IMG/VR virus record: IMGVR_UViG_3300028746_000015
Coordinates: 21,921 to 85,920 of that record
Source of the DNA: a virus
Length of the DNA stretch: 64,000 nucleotides
Direction: 5' to 3' (one strand)
A program made the position numbers and the translations under genes. How positions within the stretch are numbered: the stretch's first letter is position 1; every line of letters starts with the position of its first letter. The notes under the pieces are model-generated. The model searched no databases. It was not told the origin of the DNA and saw nothing but the letters and a program-made list of their open reading frames with translations. This document shows positions 34,880 through 44,364 of the stretch, one piece after another.

Positions 34880-36001
34880 TCAACGACTTGACCAGGGTCC
34901 ATAGGGGTAACTAGCCGAAATTTGGGCTGTGCCCCAACCGTTGTCCATGATACTTTGGCCTGGATAAAATCCATAGTCGTCCTGCTCGCGGTCGGCTTGG
35001 CGTACTGCCTTGTCGAGGGCTTCGAGGAAGAGCTGACGCTCCAGTTGATATTTAGATCGAATCTTCGGATCAGGATTGCGCCGATAGCATTCGGCAAAGA
35101 AGCCTTGCTTGAATGCCCATGCATAATCATCAGGGATAGGCTCAAGTGTCTGAGAGGTGCTCTTAAAGCGCGGAGCGCGCATCTGAGCTTCGACTACGAT
35201 CTGCCATGCCACACCGTTCTGAGGCGGAATGGGATTCAGGCGGAAGCCCTGGCCCTTCGGGTTGATCGCGGTCCATATGCAAGATCCGTCTGCTACTGTG
35301 GTAGCCACGGTGGTGGGAGCAGGGATCGTCGGATAGACCGGGTTCGTTGGCCAAGTCGGTTGCGTGTTGCCGCACGTACCGAAGGTCGTGAGGTTCCACA
35401 GGTTCCCGTTAGGGTCAGTGATGCAAGTCGTCGCGTTCGTAGGCTGATTCAGGATGCCGATAGGATTAGTATAGATTACGTTTGGACCGGGGTTCTGCAA
35501 GCCGCCGAGATTCGGGCCGATGTTGATCGTGTCGCCCTGAAGTTGAGTGGCGGTAGGGCCGAGGGGGTTCGCACCCCATGTGCCGGTCTGTAGCAGATCG
35601 TTCGGGAGCCAGCAAATCTTTCCTGGGTCAGAATTCTGCTCATACGTTACGTCAAGGTCTTTCTTGACTTCGAGCTGCTGCTTCTGCTTCGGTATGGATG
35701 TCTGGTTGATCTGGGATGCCCATGCATGCTCAAGCCACGCGACGTTTACGACGCCGGGCACGAAGTAGTCCTGCTGGTACGAGATGGTCGTAAAGGTAGG
35801 AACGTTGGTGCGGTTCCACTTCCAGTTATACGGCTGACCGATAGGTCCGCCATTGATGATGTCCTGCATGACATCGTTCGCGATGGAGATGGCCGGGGCG
35901 TTCGAGAACCCGCCAGTAGCGAGTGCCGGTGATACATCTCCAAGAGATGCGGCGTCATCGATTATTTCTTGGAGCTCCACATTCGAGTTCTGTCCTGGCA
36001 T
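34880..36001 (-). CDS. Tail tubular protein A-like, copy 1
   Basis: From ATG 36001 (GGAG 6 bases upstream), 373 residues. Conserved blocks: ISIANDVMQDIINGGPIGQPYNWKWNR, SYQQDYFVPGVV, APRFKSTSQTLEPIPDDYAWAFKQGFFAECYRRNPD. It carries a divergent copy of the beta module (CITDPNGNLWNLTTFGTCGNTQPTW...ADGSCIWTAINPKG). The portal-proximal ring role is inferred from gene order and similarity to copy 2. Confidence 0.6.
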   Translation of the reverse strand: MPGQNSNVELQEIIDDAASLGDVSPALATGGFSNAPAISIANDVMQDIINGGPIGQPYNWKWNRTNVPTFTTISYQQDYFVPGVVNVAWLEHAWASQINQTSIPKQKQQLEVKKDLDVTYEQNSDPGKICWLPNDLLQTGTWGANPLGPTATQLQGDTINIGPNLGGLQNPGPNVIYTNPIGILNQPTNATTCITDPNGNLWNLTTFGTCGNTQPTWPTNPVYPTIPAPTTVATTVADGSCIWTAINPKGQGFRLNPIPPQNGVAWQIVVEAQMRAPRFKSTSQTLEPIPDDYAWAFKQGFFAECYRRNPDPKIRSKYQLERQLFLEALDKAVRQADREQDDYGFYPGQSIMDNGWGTAQISASYPYGPWSSR

Positions 36002-36011
36002 TATGTCTCCA

Positions 36012-36051
36012 TACAACAAAAGAGCCCTCGCACATAAAGTGTACGAGGGCT
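36012..36051 (-). terminator. Rho-independent terminator
   Basis: AGCCCTCG and CGAGGGCT form a perfect 8-bp stem, with CTTTTGTTG following on the minus strand. It lies between the 226-residue gene and the tail ring genes. Confidence 0.75.
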
Positions 36052-36079
36052 GGTTGTTTCTTGATTCGTATTTCTACCA

Positions 36080-36760
36080 TCATCTCATGGTAGTGTGTCT
36101 TGTCTGTTCCCTGTAGAACGCACCGTTGTCTGAGTAACCAAACAACACGGAGCTCGACCCAGTATTACGGGTCGGGAAGTTGCAAGCCGTCTTATAGTCG
36201 GCATACGCGTCGAGATAGGCCTCGCGGTCGTCGCCGTAATCAGCAGCGATGGGCGGCTTCCATGTCTTGCCACAACGCATACAGCGGACGTTGATGTCAC
36301 CGTTACAGAACGTGTGCTTCATGACTGCGTACTGCGAATCATCACCCTGTCCGCCAACATAACCGGCCTGGCCGTTTCCACCTTTGCGGTGGTTGCACTT
36401 CTCTTCGCTCTTTTTCTGGGTGCGGTTCTTGTCTGCGATGGCCGCGCCATTGATACGCGCCTTAGCGCCATGATCGTTGGACTTGAGGGCACGGTCGTCG
36501 AGACGAGCTTGGATGTCCTGCGAGTTGAGCTTGCGCTCTGCGATGGCGAGCTGGGTTTCTTCCTGCTGGAGACGAAGGGACTCAAGCTGAGCCTTTGCGA
36601 TCTCGATCTGAATCTTTTCCAGCTCGGTCGGCTCTGCGTTGAACTTGGGCTGTTCTTTCTCTTTAGGCTTCTCTTGCTGCTTCGGTGCTTCGATTGTCTG
36701 CTGTGCTTGTGCGGTAGTCGTGTTGATTCCCGCGATCTGTTCTAAACTCTTATCTGCCAT
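36080..36760 (-). CDS. Coiled-coil protein with C-terminal zinc site
   Basis: A 226-residue protein. Residues 20-100 are charged and Gln-rich (PTELEKIQIEIAKAQLESLRLQQEETQLAIAERKL) and should form a coiled coil. The C-terminal part has CNHRKGG and HTFCNGDINVRCMRCGKTW, a CxH and CxxC arrangement fit for zinc. It is encoded between capsid and tail genes, so a virion assembly role is likely. No family recognised. Confidence 0.55.
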   Translation of the reverse strand: MADKSLEQIAGINTTTAQAQQTIEAPKQQEKPKEKEQPKFNAEPTELEKIQIEIAKAQLESLRLQQEETQLAIAERKLNSQDIQARLDDRALKSNDHGAKARINGAAIADKNRTQKKSEEKCNHRKGGNGQAGYVGGQGDDSQYAVMKHTFCNGDINVRCMRCGKTWKPPIAADYGDDREAYLDAYADYKTACNFPTRNTGSSSVLFGYSDNGAFYREQTRHTTMR

Positions 36761-36781
36761 TCATCCCTCCTCTGGGATTTG

Positions 36782-37429
36782 TTACATCGCGCCGACGCTG
36801 TTGCGATAAGCCGTGACCAGCGCGTTATATTTGTGGAACTGCTCTGTCTCTTTAGGTCTCCCGAAGAACTTGATTGCTTTCGCCTCGGAGATGATGCCTT
36901 TCAGGATGAGCTGTAGGAGCGGAGTGCGCCAACCGCGCCGACGCTCGGCCAATGGTGCACCGTGGTCGTCAAAGTTCATGATGGATAGTTCAGGCATCTG
37001 CCCTATCTGCACCCAGCACTCGACTGTGGGTTCGGAGAAGCCATCTTTACCGATCAGCAAGTTTGCTTTGTCAGCATGTAAATGCTGTTGGTAATACGCG
37101 TGTACGCCAGCCTTACGCAAGAGAGTGATGAACTCTGTGTGCGCCATGACTCGCCCGATACGAGCGCCAATGTCAGCGTACTCTTCAGGGGTCAACCACT
37201 GGTACTGCTTTGCAATACCGTCGCTAAACTCTTTCTGCTCGGCGGCGGCTTCTTTGTTCTGGTTGCTGATCTTGCTCTCGTCGATGTATGACCGTTTAGA
37301 GTATTCAGCGACGGCGGCTTCCAGGTCAGGGGCGAGACGCTGCTCCATCTCGTACGCGTACGACTCCCAAGGAGCCTTCTCACTCAGACGTGTACCCTGT
37401 CCGGTGTATACTGCTTCTTTCTGATCCAA
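36782..37429 (-). CDS. Hypothetical protein of the virion module
   Basis: The best start is TTG 37429, 5 bases after GAGGAGAG; the frame itself extends to 37588 without a good site. The 216-residue product is helical and charged. Near residues 100-125 it has WLTPEEYADIGARIGRVMAHTEFITLLRKAG, and it ends KFFGRPKETEQFHKYNALVTAYRNSVGAM. No recognised family. The 186 bases upstream (37430-37615) show no gene. Confidence 0.5.
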   Translation of the reverse strand: MDQKEAVYTGQGTRLSEKAPWESYAYEMEQRLAPDLEAAVAEYSKRSYIDESKISNQNKEAAAEQKEFSDGIAKQYQWLTPEEYADIGARIGRVMAHTEFITLLRKAGVHAYYQQHLHADKANLLIGKDGFSEPTVECWVQIGQMPELSIMNFDDHGAPLAERRRGWRTPLLQLILKGIISEAKAIKFFGRPKETEQFHKYNALVTAYRNSVGAM

Positions 37430-37615
37430 AGTCTCTCCTCTTTGGTGAATAAACAAATAACGTGTCTGCCAAACGATGACGTTCGCGCGATGAACATTAC
37501 ACACCGTCGGCAGTACCTCCATACAGACTGGCCGGTCATATAGGAGATAAAAGTTCTCTGTCAGAGATAGCACCAGCAGATAATCCATCCCTGGGTATGT
37601 AACAGAAAACGAAAC

Positions 37616-37933
37616 TTAGTCGGCAATGCGCTCAGCTACCGGGCTCGTGTGGCTCTCGTGCTCTCGCTGAAACTTCAGTGCAGCGATGCTACGCTCGATT
37701 ATGATTGTATAATCCTCTGGGCCGATGGGTGGTTGAAACCCGCCACGCTCCCAGAGTTCCCTCAGTGCTTCTTGCGCTTGCACATCTACTTCGCAAAGGG
37801 CGGTAAACAACTCGTCAGCTTTCGCTCCGAGACGTTCCGACTTTCTGCGTAAACTTTTATTGACGGTTCGCAGGACTCTGTTATGGTGCCGGGTCGCAGT
37901 GCGAAGGTCTTCTGAACAATTTTCACATGCCAT
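37616..37933 (-). CDS. Small helical protein with N-terminal CxxC
   Basis: A 105-residue protein starting MACENCSEDL, then strongly helical and basic (RRKSERLGAKADELFTALCEVDVQAQEALRELWERGG). GGAAGAGGAG precedes the ATG. Function unknown; it lies between capsid-side and tail-side genes. Confidence 0.55.
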   Translation of the reverse strand: MACENCSEDLRTATRHHNRVLRTVNKSLRRKSERLGAKADELFTALCEVDVQAQEALRELWERGGFQPPIGPEDYTIIIERSIAALKFQREHESHTSPVAERIAD

Positions 37934-37987
37934 AGTTGGCGGCTCCTCTTCCGCCTTTCTGGTTTGTCTTGTTGCTTACTTACTTAC

Positions 37988-38938
37988 TTACTTGACCACC
38001 GTGACGTTTACTTCTGCATAGACCTTATTGACCGGCAAGCCGTTCATAGGGTTTCCAGAAGAAACAATCGCAGGGATCGCGTTGTTGGCAAACGGATACG
38101 ATACTTCAACCACACTTCCGCCAGTCACACCATTGGTAGTGATAAGGCCGGATGCGGATACGTTCAGTACCTTTACGCCGGTAGCGCCTACGGCAACGGG
38201 ACTGGTCCCGCCGACATAAGACTGCGTACCGTCCACGAAGTAGGTAAGAGCATTGGTGCCACTCTCTTCTACAGTCGCAGTCGCCGCATGAGTCTCTGCT
38301 ACAGCCGCCGAGTTGTCGACAGTAATCGTAGTCGCACCAGAGTTGGCTACGATCAGGAAGCTGCCGTTGTTCACGGTGTTAGTAACAAAGCCTGCAATCT
38401 CGACAGTCAGTCCGACGAGCGAACCTGTGGTGGCACTTGTGAAGGTACCGGTGTAGACTGCAACGTTAGGGGTACTGGTAGCGGTTCCCGCGTGTGTGTC
38501 AGCGACACCCAACGCATTGCTAAGCGTAATGGTGGTCGTGGTGTTGGCAGTGCATTCAAACGTGCCGTTGTTCGGCGCAAGGTCGAAGCCGGTGACGATG
38601 AATGTCTGTCCGACAAGACTACCAGCAGCCGGAGCGCTAGAGGTCGTGTAGACAGTGGAACCACCAGAAGCGGCAGCGGCGGCAGACAGGGTCTCGGTGA
38701 ACTGAGCGGCTGCACTGGCGACGGAGGTCACAACGTATGCGGTACCTGGGGTGATGACGTTCCCGCCTGCATCCTCAAGGACTGGATCAAGCTGGAATGA
38801 TTCTGGGAAGCCGGTGCCCGACAGGGACAACGTTACATCGTTGTACCCAGGGGTAGTGCTCAGAGGGGTTTCATTTCCCTGAACCTTGATCGCTGCGGCT
38901 ACGCCAAGACCAGTAGTAGGGGCTGGATAAAGAGCCAT
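37988..38938 (-). CDS. Capsid-associated beta protein with duplicated domain
   Basis: A 316-residue Thr/Ala/Val-rich protein. Two tandem copies of about 50 residues are visible: GSLVGQTFIVTGF...NNGTF...ITLSNALGVADTHAGTAT and GSLVGLTVEIAGF...NNGSF...ITVDNSAAVAETHAATAT. It directly follows the major capsid gene and resembles Ig-like head decoration proteins. The final 130 residues form another beta domain. A tandem TTAC microrepeat follows the stop. Confidence 0.6.
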   Translation of the reverse strand: MALYPAPTTGLGVAAAIKVQGNETPLSTTPGYNDVTLSLSGTGFPESFQLDPVLEDAGGNVITPGTAYVVTSVASAAAQFTETLSAAAAASGGSTVYTTSSAPAAGSLVGQTFIVTGFDLAPNNGTFECTANTTTTITLSNALGVADTHAGTATSTPNVAVYTGTFTSATTGSLVGLTVEIAGFVTNTVNNGSFLIVANSGATTITVDNSAAVAETHAATATVEESGTNALTYFVDGTQSYVGGTSPVAVGATGVKVLNVSASGLITTNGVTGGSVVEVSYPFANNAIPAIVSSGNPMNGLPVNKVYAEVNVTVVK

Positions 38939-38964
38939 ATTTCTTATTCCTTTCGAGGTCTTAC

Positions 38965-39001
38965 AGTAAAAGAATCGGCCCTCTGTTTTTACGAGAGGGC
39001 C
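38965..39001 (-). terminator. Rho-independent terminator
   Basis: GGCCCTCT and AGAGGGCC form an 8-bp stem with a 9-base loop, then GATTCTTTT on the minus strand, directly after the major capsid gene. Confidence 0.75.
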
Positions 39002-39016
39002 AGAGTCTTAGCTGAT

Positions 39017-40048
39017 TTACGAAATCGCCGATGCAGCATCTATTTCGCGGATGCGGATCGTGGTGTCGGGACCGAGGCTGGTAGTGAAGTGAACCTTGTA
39101 ACTGGTCCATCCAGGGATCAAACCTTCGGGGTCGGCAACGCTGTTAGGCGCATTCTGCGTGATGTTCGGCTTGATGTTGTTCCACTCGCCGTCACCGTAC
39201 TCCGTGTCGCCCTGTGCTCCGAGCTTGATGGAGTAGATACCGTCACGACCGAAGATGTAAGTGCGAAGGGCGGTGAGGCCGGTGATCGCCTTATAGTTCG
39301 GAGTGGCAGTAACCTGATTCGACTGGAAGAAGCGGACGCCCGAGGACGGCAGCTCGATCATTTCGGTCAGGTCGGTGCTGATGAGGTCTTCCATGCGCAT
39401 GAGGCCGACCGGAGTGTGCTTCAGGATGTCGATGGGGCTGTTGTTGCTGACATCAGAGAGCACGTCGCCGAGAGCGAACGGATGGATGACTCCACAGAAG
39501 CTCTTGGAAGCTTCGTCAAACGGACGGACGGAGCGACCTGCGAGGCCCTGCACGGCGTTACGAATCTGGTTCAAGCTGAGAGTCGTAAAGCTGGTGGTGC
39601 TGGTCGCGGCAAGCTGCACAAGGACGCTAGAATCAACTGCGGTAGCGCCGTCTGCGGTTGCGCGAACGAGACCAGAGAGGGATTCGCCGAGGCGATATGC
39701 CATCTCACGAGCAACGTTCTCAATCGTGTTGTCAATCGCGGTGGCGAGAGACAGCGAGGAGAAGTTGGCGAAGTCGGCGTACTCGCCGATGGTCGCGGTG
39801 GTATTCAGTACGGAAACAGTGATCGAGTTGCCGACAGTACCTTCCGTGGTCTGCGCAGTGTTCGCAGCCAGGGGCACGTACATAAACATCTCGTATTGAT
39901 TACCACTTTTGGTGGGTAGGTCGAGTCGTTCGGAGCAAGCTACGAAAGGCGTCTGAGCCTTAAGATTTTCTCGGAACTTTTTATCATAGAACTTTACAGT
40001 GGACTGAGGCAGATTACTCTGGCCATTTGCTGCTGGGTTATAAGCCAT
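39017..40048 (-). CDS. Major capsid protein, N4-gp56 type
   Basis: A 343-residue protein with the signature layout of the N4 gp56 family. It opens with QSTVKFYDKKFRENLKAQTPFVACSERLDLPTKSGNQYEMFMYVPL, followed by TEGTVGNSITVSVLNTTATIGEYADFANFSSLSL. Later come SKSFCGVIHPFALGDVLSD, LPSSGVRFFQSNQVT and TYIFGRDGIYSIKLGAQGDTEYG. It is encoded after the scaffold-like gene and flanked by its own terminator. It starts at ATG 40048 with AAAGG upstream. Confidence 0.88.
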   Translation of the reverse strand: MAYNPAANGQSNLPQSTVKFYDKKFRENLKAQTPFVACSERLDLPTKSGNQYEMFMYVPLAANTAQTTEGTVGNSITVSVLNTTATIGEYADFANFSSLSLATAIDNTIENVAREMAYRLGESLSGLVRATADGATAVDSSVLVQLAATSTTSFTTLSLNQIRNAVQGLAGRSVRPFDEASKSFCGVIHPFALGDVLSDVSNNSPIDILKHTPVGLMRMEDLISTDLTEMIELPSSGVRFFQSNQVTATPNYKAITGLTALRTYIFGRDGIYSIKLGAQGDTEYGDGEWNNIKPNITQNAPNSVADPEGLIPGWTSYKVHFTTSLGPDTTIRIREIDAASAIS

Positions 40049-40338
40049 TATTGATACCTTTGAAACAACAACAATCTTGTCTTTTCATCTCCTCCCAGAG
40101 ATAAAGCTGCTCGATTGTCGCCCAATGTGTTGTCATCTCATAGCTGTGTAATCCGACACAGTGTCAGCGATGGCCGTCCCAGGACTCGGGACCGCATTTG
40201 CCTCAGCACATAACTTTGGGAATGTGGAATCGTAATCCGACGACCCATTCATTCAAAACTTTCAAATATTGCAAAATTCAGGGGCCAACTTCTACGGTGC
40301 GGCCCACTACCGCTCGGGGCATTTATTCCCGAGGAGTC
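40038..40338 (-). other. Leader region upstream of the capsid gene
   Basis: There is no long gene between scaffold and capsid. On the minus strand two short coupled frames exist: 40133-40252 (39 residues) and 40038-40136 (32 residues, with CCC). They overlap by ATGA and the second runs into the capsid start. Neither has a good ribosome binding site. A hairpin CTCGGG/CCCGAG lies near 40310-40331. It may be a regulatory leader for the strongly expressed capsid gene. Confidence 0.35.
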
Positions 40339-41379
40339 TTACTGACCGTTACGTGCGGCGCGGCGTGCGGTGGCTTCGGCCTCAAGCTTCTCCAATTTCT
40401 TGTTGAAGGCTGGATCTTTAGCGCGGCGACGGAGTTCGTCTGACGGCATCATCTCAACGGCCTTTGTACCGGTGTAGATGGTTTTCTTTCCTGCTGCATC
40501 CACGACTTCGTAAACGATGTCGCTGCCCGGCGCGTTGCTGCGCGGGGCTTCTGCGGAACTGTTGCGGCTGTTCAGTCCTGTTGGGATGTGCGCCGGAGCG
40601 TACACTACAGGGGTTTCCTCTTTAGCTTCAAGAGGCGGCGTTGGTGGGTCAAGCACAACTTGTCCAGGCTCTACTTCAGAGCTAGGAGTGGTCACGGACG
40701 GCGTACTGTATACGTCGTTCGATTCTACAAGAACTCCTGCGGCTTTCAATGTATCGAAGGCCTTGCGGAAGTTATCTCTGACCGGTGCGAGGTCATATCG
40801 TACCATCCAGTTTGTCAGTGCCTCGAAGTTCTCGGGACACTTCACGTAGTCAGGAGTATCGGCTACGAAGGCCTCTGCTTCCCTCTGCGCCTTCATCTGA
40901 ACGTTATCGGCCTGCAAACCCTGGATAGTGCTGACGAGCACGCTCGGCTTGACGCCAAACGTTGACTCCATCAAGAGGTCTCGCGCCTCTTCAAACTTTT
41001 CAGGGTCTTGCAAGTTACGGCTAATCTTAAAACGATCCTCATTAGAGAGCGTCCGAGGGGCAAATTCGAGTGGCGCAGCGTACCGTGTACCCTCTATGGG
41101 GGTCTCGTCGGTAATGCCGAGTCGATTCTTCTTCGTCTCCTGGCGGAGCTTTCTCAAGAGCAACGTTTGAGATTCTGCAAACTTGGCGGGTAGCTCATCA
41201 GGTGTGGTATATTTGATGACCTGTACTCCGCCCATGGGACGGCCTTGTTCGTCCGTGGGCTGATATTCGTAACGCAGCTCAGGGAGAACTACTGGCTCCG
41301 GTGTTACCGGTGTCTCGACAACCGGGGCGTTCTCACCGGGAGTCTCAATGTTTTCTACTGGGTCGAGTATTTCACTCAT
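40339..41379 (-). CDS. Scaffold-like protein
   Basis: A 346-residue acidic, Pro/Glu-rich protein with disordered ends. The N-terminus carries PVVETPVTPEPVVLPE, and the C-terminus is basic and helical (DELRRRAKDPAFNKKLEKLEAEATARRAARNGQ). The middle is helical. Its position between portal and capsid, its composition and the basic C-terminal helix are typical of internal scaffolding proteins, which bind capsid protein during prohead assembly. No sequence family is recognised. Confidence 0.6.
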   Translation of the reverse strand: MSEILDPVENIETPGENAPVVETPVTPEPVVLPELRYEYQPTDEQGRPMGGVQVIKYTTPDELPAKFAESQTLLLRKLRQETKKNRLGITDETPIEGTRYAAPLEFAPRTLSNEDRFKISRNLQDPEKFEEARDLLMESTFGVKPSVLVSTIQGLQADNVQMKAQREAEAFVADTPDYVKCPENFEALTNWMVRYDLAPVRDNFRKAFDTLKAAGVLVESNDVYSTPSVTTPSSEVEPGQVVLDPPTPPLEAKEETPVVYAPAHIPTGLNSRNSSAEAPRSNAPGSDIVYEVVDAAGKKTIYTGTKAVEMMPSDELRRRAKDPAFNKKLEKLEAEATARRAARNGQ

Positions 41380-41772
41380 TTAGAATGGGCTCTCCTCGAA
41401 GCCAAATTCATGGTCGTTCTGAACATCGTCTTGCGTACTGGCCGGTGCGCCCATGTCTATCAGGTGCTCGGTCATATCTACAGGCGTCGGGTCAGTTGCT
41501 GTGGACGCGTAGATTGAAATCTCATGATTCATTCGGTTTATCACGCCGTCGTAGAAGAGAGCTCCGGCCTTTACCAACTTGTGTTTGTTCAGGACCATTG
41601 CGTCACTGTCACCAGGCTCATTGACGAAACTCATGATAAGTTTGTCGACTTCGCCGCGCATGATGCGGTTCAGGACTTTGAAACCTTCCGACGCGCTCAG
41701 GAGTACGAGCGCAGCTTGTTCTTGTGGGCTTATGATAACTTCTGGATCAAACTGATTATTGAACTCTTGCAC
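41380..41772 (-). CDS. Hypothetical protein of the head module
   Basis: The preferred start is GTG 41772, 5 bases after GGGAGG; TTG 41799 is the earliest. The 130-residue product is helical (PQEQAALVLLSASEGFKVLNRIMRGEVDKLIMSF) with an acidic tail. It abuts the scaffold start. Function unknown. Confidence 0.55.
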   Translation of the reverse strand: MQEFNNQFDPEVIISPQEQAALVLLSASEGFKVLNRIMRGEVDKLIMSFVNEPGDSDAMVLNKHKLVKAGALFYDGVINRMNHEISIYASTATDPTPVDMTEHLIDMGAPASTQDDVQNDHEFGFEESPF

Positions 41773-41795
41773 TATTCCCTCCCAGGACAGTGACG

Positions 41796-41951
41796 TCAAA
41801 GCGAGTGCCGTAAGTCTTTACGGTCTTTATAAGGGACTCCAACCCTAACTCTTCTCTGCGCTCTCATACTTGGATCAGGGGGTCGTGTAGGGCGCATCGC
41901 CCTTCTCACCTTGCCGTATGCAAGGATGCTTTCCCTGATCGTCTTGAGCAC
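41796..41951 (-). CDS. Possible small basic protein
   Basis: A 51-residue Arg-rich frame from GTG 41951 (AYGKVRRAMRPTRPPDP, VGVPYKDRKDLRHSL), filling the gap between portal and the next gene. There is no clear ribosome binding site. The composition is unlike the neighbours, so it may be chance. Confidence 0.3.
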   Translation of the reverse strand: MLKTIRESILAYGKVRRAMRPTRPPDPSMRAQRRVRVGVPYKDRKDLRHSL

Positions 41952-42026
41952 AACTAAAAAACTATGGCCCAAACCCAATCACCGAGGGTTTGACTTAGCC
42001 CTACTCGATGTAGGGAACCTAGTGTT

Positions 42027-43918
42027 TTACTGCACCTCTGGAGTCGAACCTTCAATACCCAAAGGGTTGGCTTGTCCTGAGACTGCCTCACTCTGGCCGT
42101 TGTCCTTGAATGCCTCGCGCACGATGTCGCGCTTGATACGTCCTTGGGTGGCTTGATCTTCGAGTTGCTGTTTCTGTTGAAACTTCTGTGTATTGCTCTG
42201 TTGTGTAACAGCGGCTTTCGATGCATTCTGAGCGGCGGCTGACTGAGCCTGACGACGTTGCTGCATCTCTGGTGTGAGAGGCTTGATGATGTCGTTGGAG
42301 TTCTTCCACTCCGAGGCTTCGAGCCACATTTCGACAATCGGCTTGAAGTCAATGTACTCTCCGTTGATATCGGCCAGTGAAGACTGAATCTGCGGATTCT
42401 CAAGGATCTGAGTGATGAGTGTAAGCGACTGTGCCATCGTGCGCTTCGCGGCCAATGATGACCCGGCGAGGACTTCGTACGAAATACGGGCATCGTGGAA
42501 CGCCTGCATGTCGACTGAAATTTCCTTACCAACCTCATCGCCGAGAATCGCCGTGATCTCAGAATCCGATAGGAAGTTGAGAATCAAGTCGTCCAAGATG
42601 TAGAGAAATGGTTTGAAGACTTGCTCGATGAAGTTGTCAAGAGGACCATCTAAGCGTGTCGCGCTAGCACCCGCGAGGGTAGCTGCGCCGCCTGCCGTAC
42701 GGCCCATTGAACTACGAGGGCCTGCGGAAGAACCTTGCACGAGTGCTTGGTCTGCGCCGGATGTGCTCTCTGTTGCCGTGTTGCTCTCCGACAATGCCGT
42801 CCAAATATCTGCGGGAACCTTGGGGGTTTCCATCAGCTTGTAGGCTTTGTCGATATCCGTGTCGACGGTCAGGATCTTACCCAGGCCGGTGCGGATCATC
42901 TGCGTCGGCGAGTTAGTGTCGCGCTTGCGCAGGTAAATAGGATTAACGCCAAAAGACAAAATCTTGAGTATGGCGTTGATTGTTCCTTGGTCGACGCGCT
43001 GATTCTGTCCTACTAGCAAACCGAGGCCCATACCATAGAAAGCCTTTGGGCGATTCATCCAGTTTGACGATAGGAACGGAATTTTCTTGAAACGATTAGC
43101 GCCAGCAAAGATCACATGCTTACGGTCAATGACCATAATCTTTCGGCCTTTGTCCCAGTACTCCAAGACTTCCATCTTCTTGAACAACAGGTCGGGGGTT
43201 ACCTCGATGTTGATCTCTTCCGAGTGGTGAACGATACCCTTCGCGTACTGCGCGGTATCACTCTCAATCGGGGCGGCTACGTTAGTGCTATAACCTTGCA
43301 TCCACCAACTCTTGAGTTCTTCCTCGCTTAGAGGTAGTTCCCAACCGACGAGCTCGGGGTGGCCTTTCGGCAGCTCCGATAGAGCTTGACGGATGTTGTT
43401 GAGTGCGTAAAAGTCCATGTAGCGAACGTCGATCACGTAGTCAGCGGTGCGGATGTCTCCGACGCTCGTCTTAGGGTCGACCAGCACCGTGTTCAGCGGA
43501 CGGCTCTCGAAGAACGGTCGCGGCACAGTGCGTACTTCTTTGGTTATGACTGGTAGTGTGTCCAGAGGGATCGTGATCTTCTCTGAGGTACTTGGATCGC
43601 TTCCGCTCGTGATGGTCGCGCTCGTAGCGGTACGCTTAGAGCTGACGATCTCCTTAAAGTCGATACCCCATTTCCATATGCCGGTGCCAAGCAGGGTCAT
43701 CTGCTCTAAACCCCATTTGGTCTGGGTCTTGAACCCACACTCGTCAAGCAAGTAAGAGAACAGAGCAGTCTTTGCGTCTACGGTTTCTTGCGTGGTGCCT
43801 GGGCGCGGACGGAGGAGCATGGGCGGATCTTGGTAGAACAGACCCTTGTACAACTGAGGTACGATTGCGGAACAAACTTTAGCTACGGTGAAGCGCTGCA
43901 CGTTCGGTTCTAACACAT
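42027..43918 (-). CDS. Portal protein, exon 2
   Basis: The portal is the dodecameric DNA gate of the capsid. This exon encodes nearly the whole protein: EPNVQRFTVAKVCSAIVPQLYKGLFYQDPP, FETRPLNTVLVDPKTSVGDIRTADYV-like core, FKKIPFLSSNWMNRPKAFYGMGLGLLVGQNQRVDQGTINAIL, and a helical crown ending in Gln-rich sequence. The frame has no proper start here and is preceded by a group I intron. Joining to exon 1 (44364-44154) gives a continuous product of about 700 residues, right for T7/N4-like portals. The exact splice points are inferred. Confidence 0.75.
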
Positions 43919-44153
43919 CAATATGTTATCGGCTTGCGCCGAGATAGGGCATTTCTGCCTACCTCTGCATGTTTTTATTCCATGCAGGTCGGACTATCGC
44001 TTCACCCTAAAGGGTGTCGTCTCACTTAGTCTCTCACGCTGCTGAAGTTATCAGCTTGCGCCCTGTTAGCCATTTCAGCTTCCAAGTCAATCAGAGTCGA
44101 TTCGCACTCTCGAATTTCGGCGAGGTGCCCCATGTATGTCTAGGTATTTTCGT
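43919..44153 (-). ncRNA. Group I self-splicing intron in the portal gene
   Basis: About 235 nt with group I architecture on the minus strand. The P7 strands are GACTA (near 44030) and TAGTC (near 43993), in the R/S-like contexts AGAGACTA and GCGATAGTCC. P8 is the hairpin CACCC-TTTA-GGGTG. P9 is TGCATG/CATGCA. A GNRA-capped hairpin TCGGC-GCAA-GCCGA lies close to the 3' end, which ends in G. GTGTGT at the end of exon 1 can pair with ACATAC inside the intron (P1). Stops in the intron would truncate the portal. No ORF is inside, so it would need a nuclease in trans. Borders are uncertain by several bases. Confidence 0.75.
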
Positions 44154-44364
44154 ACACACTCATCGGTCGCGGCGACTGGAACAGAAGGTCGGCATCACGC
44201 CAGAGCAAATTCCATTGCTTATCATTCACGAACTGAATAGATCTTGTTGCAGCTCCGACGACTAAGTTCAACTCCGCATTGGAGGTCTTTAGGTCCGAAC
44301 CTTTACCATAATCGCTAGGGTTTAGTGTCCCTGTGACTGGCCCTTCTGATGTTATCTCACCCAC
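44154..44364 (-). CDS. Portal protein, exon 1
   Basis: Encodes the first 70 residues of the portal from GTG 44364 (AGGAGG about 11 bases upstream): SNAELNLVVGAATRSIQFVNDKQWNLLWRDADLLFQSPRPMSVY. Unspliced, the frame runs five codons into the intron and stops at TAG 44141-44143. The splice T|AT restores the frame to VLEPNVQRF. Confidence 0.7.

Noticed and set aside
35163-36745. Long plus-strand frames opposite virion genes
   Set aside because: They are antisense to proteins with clear family features and have no ribosome sites.
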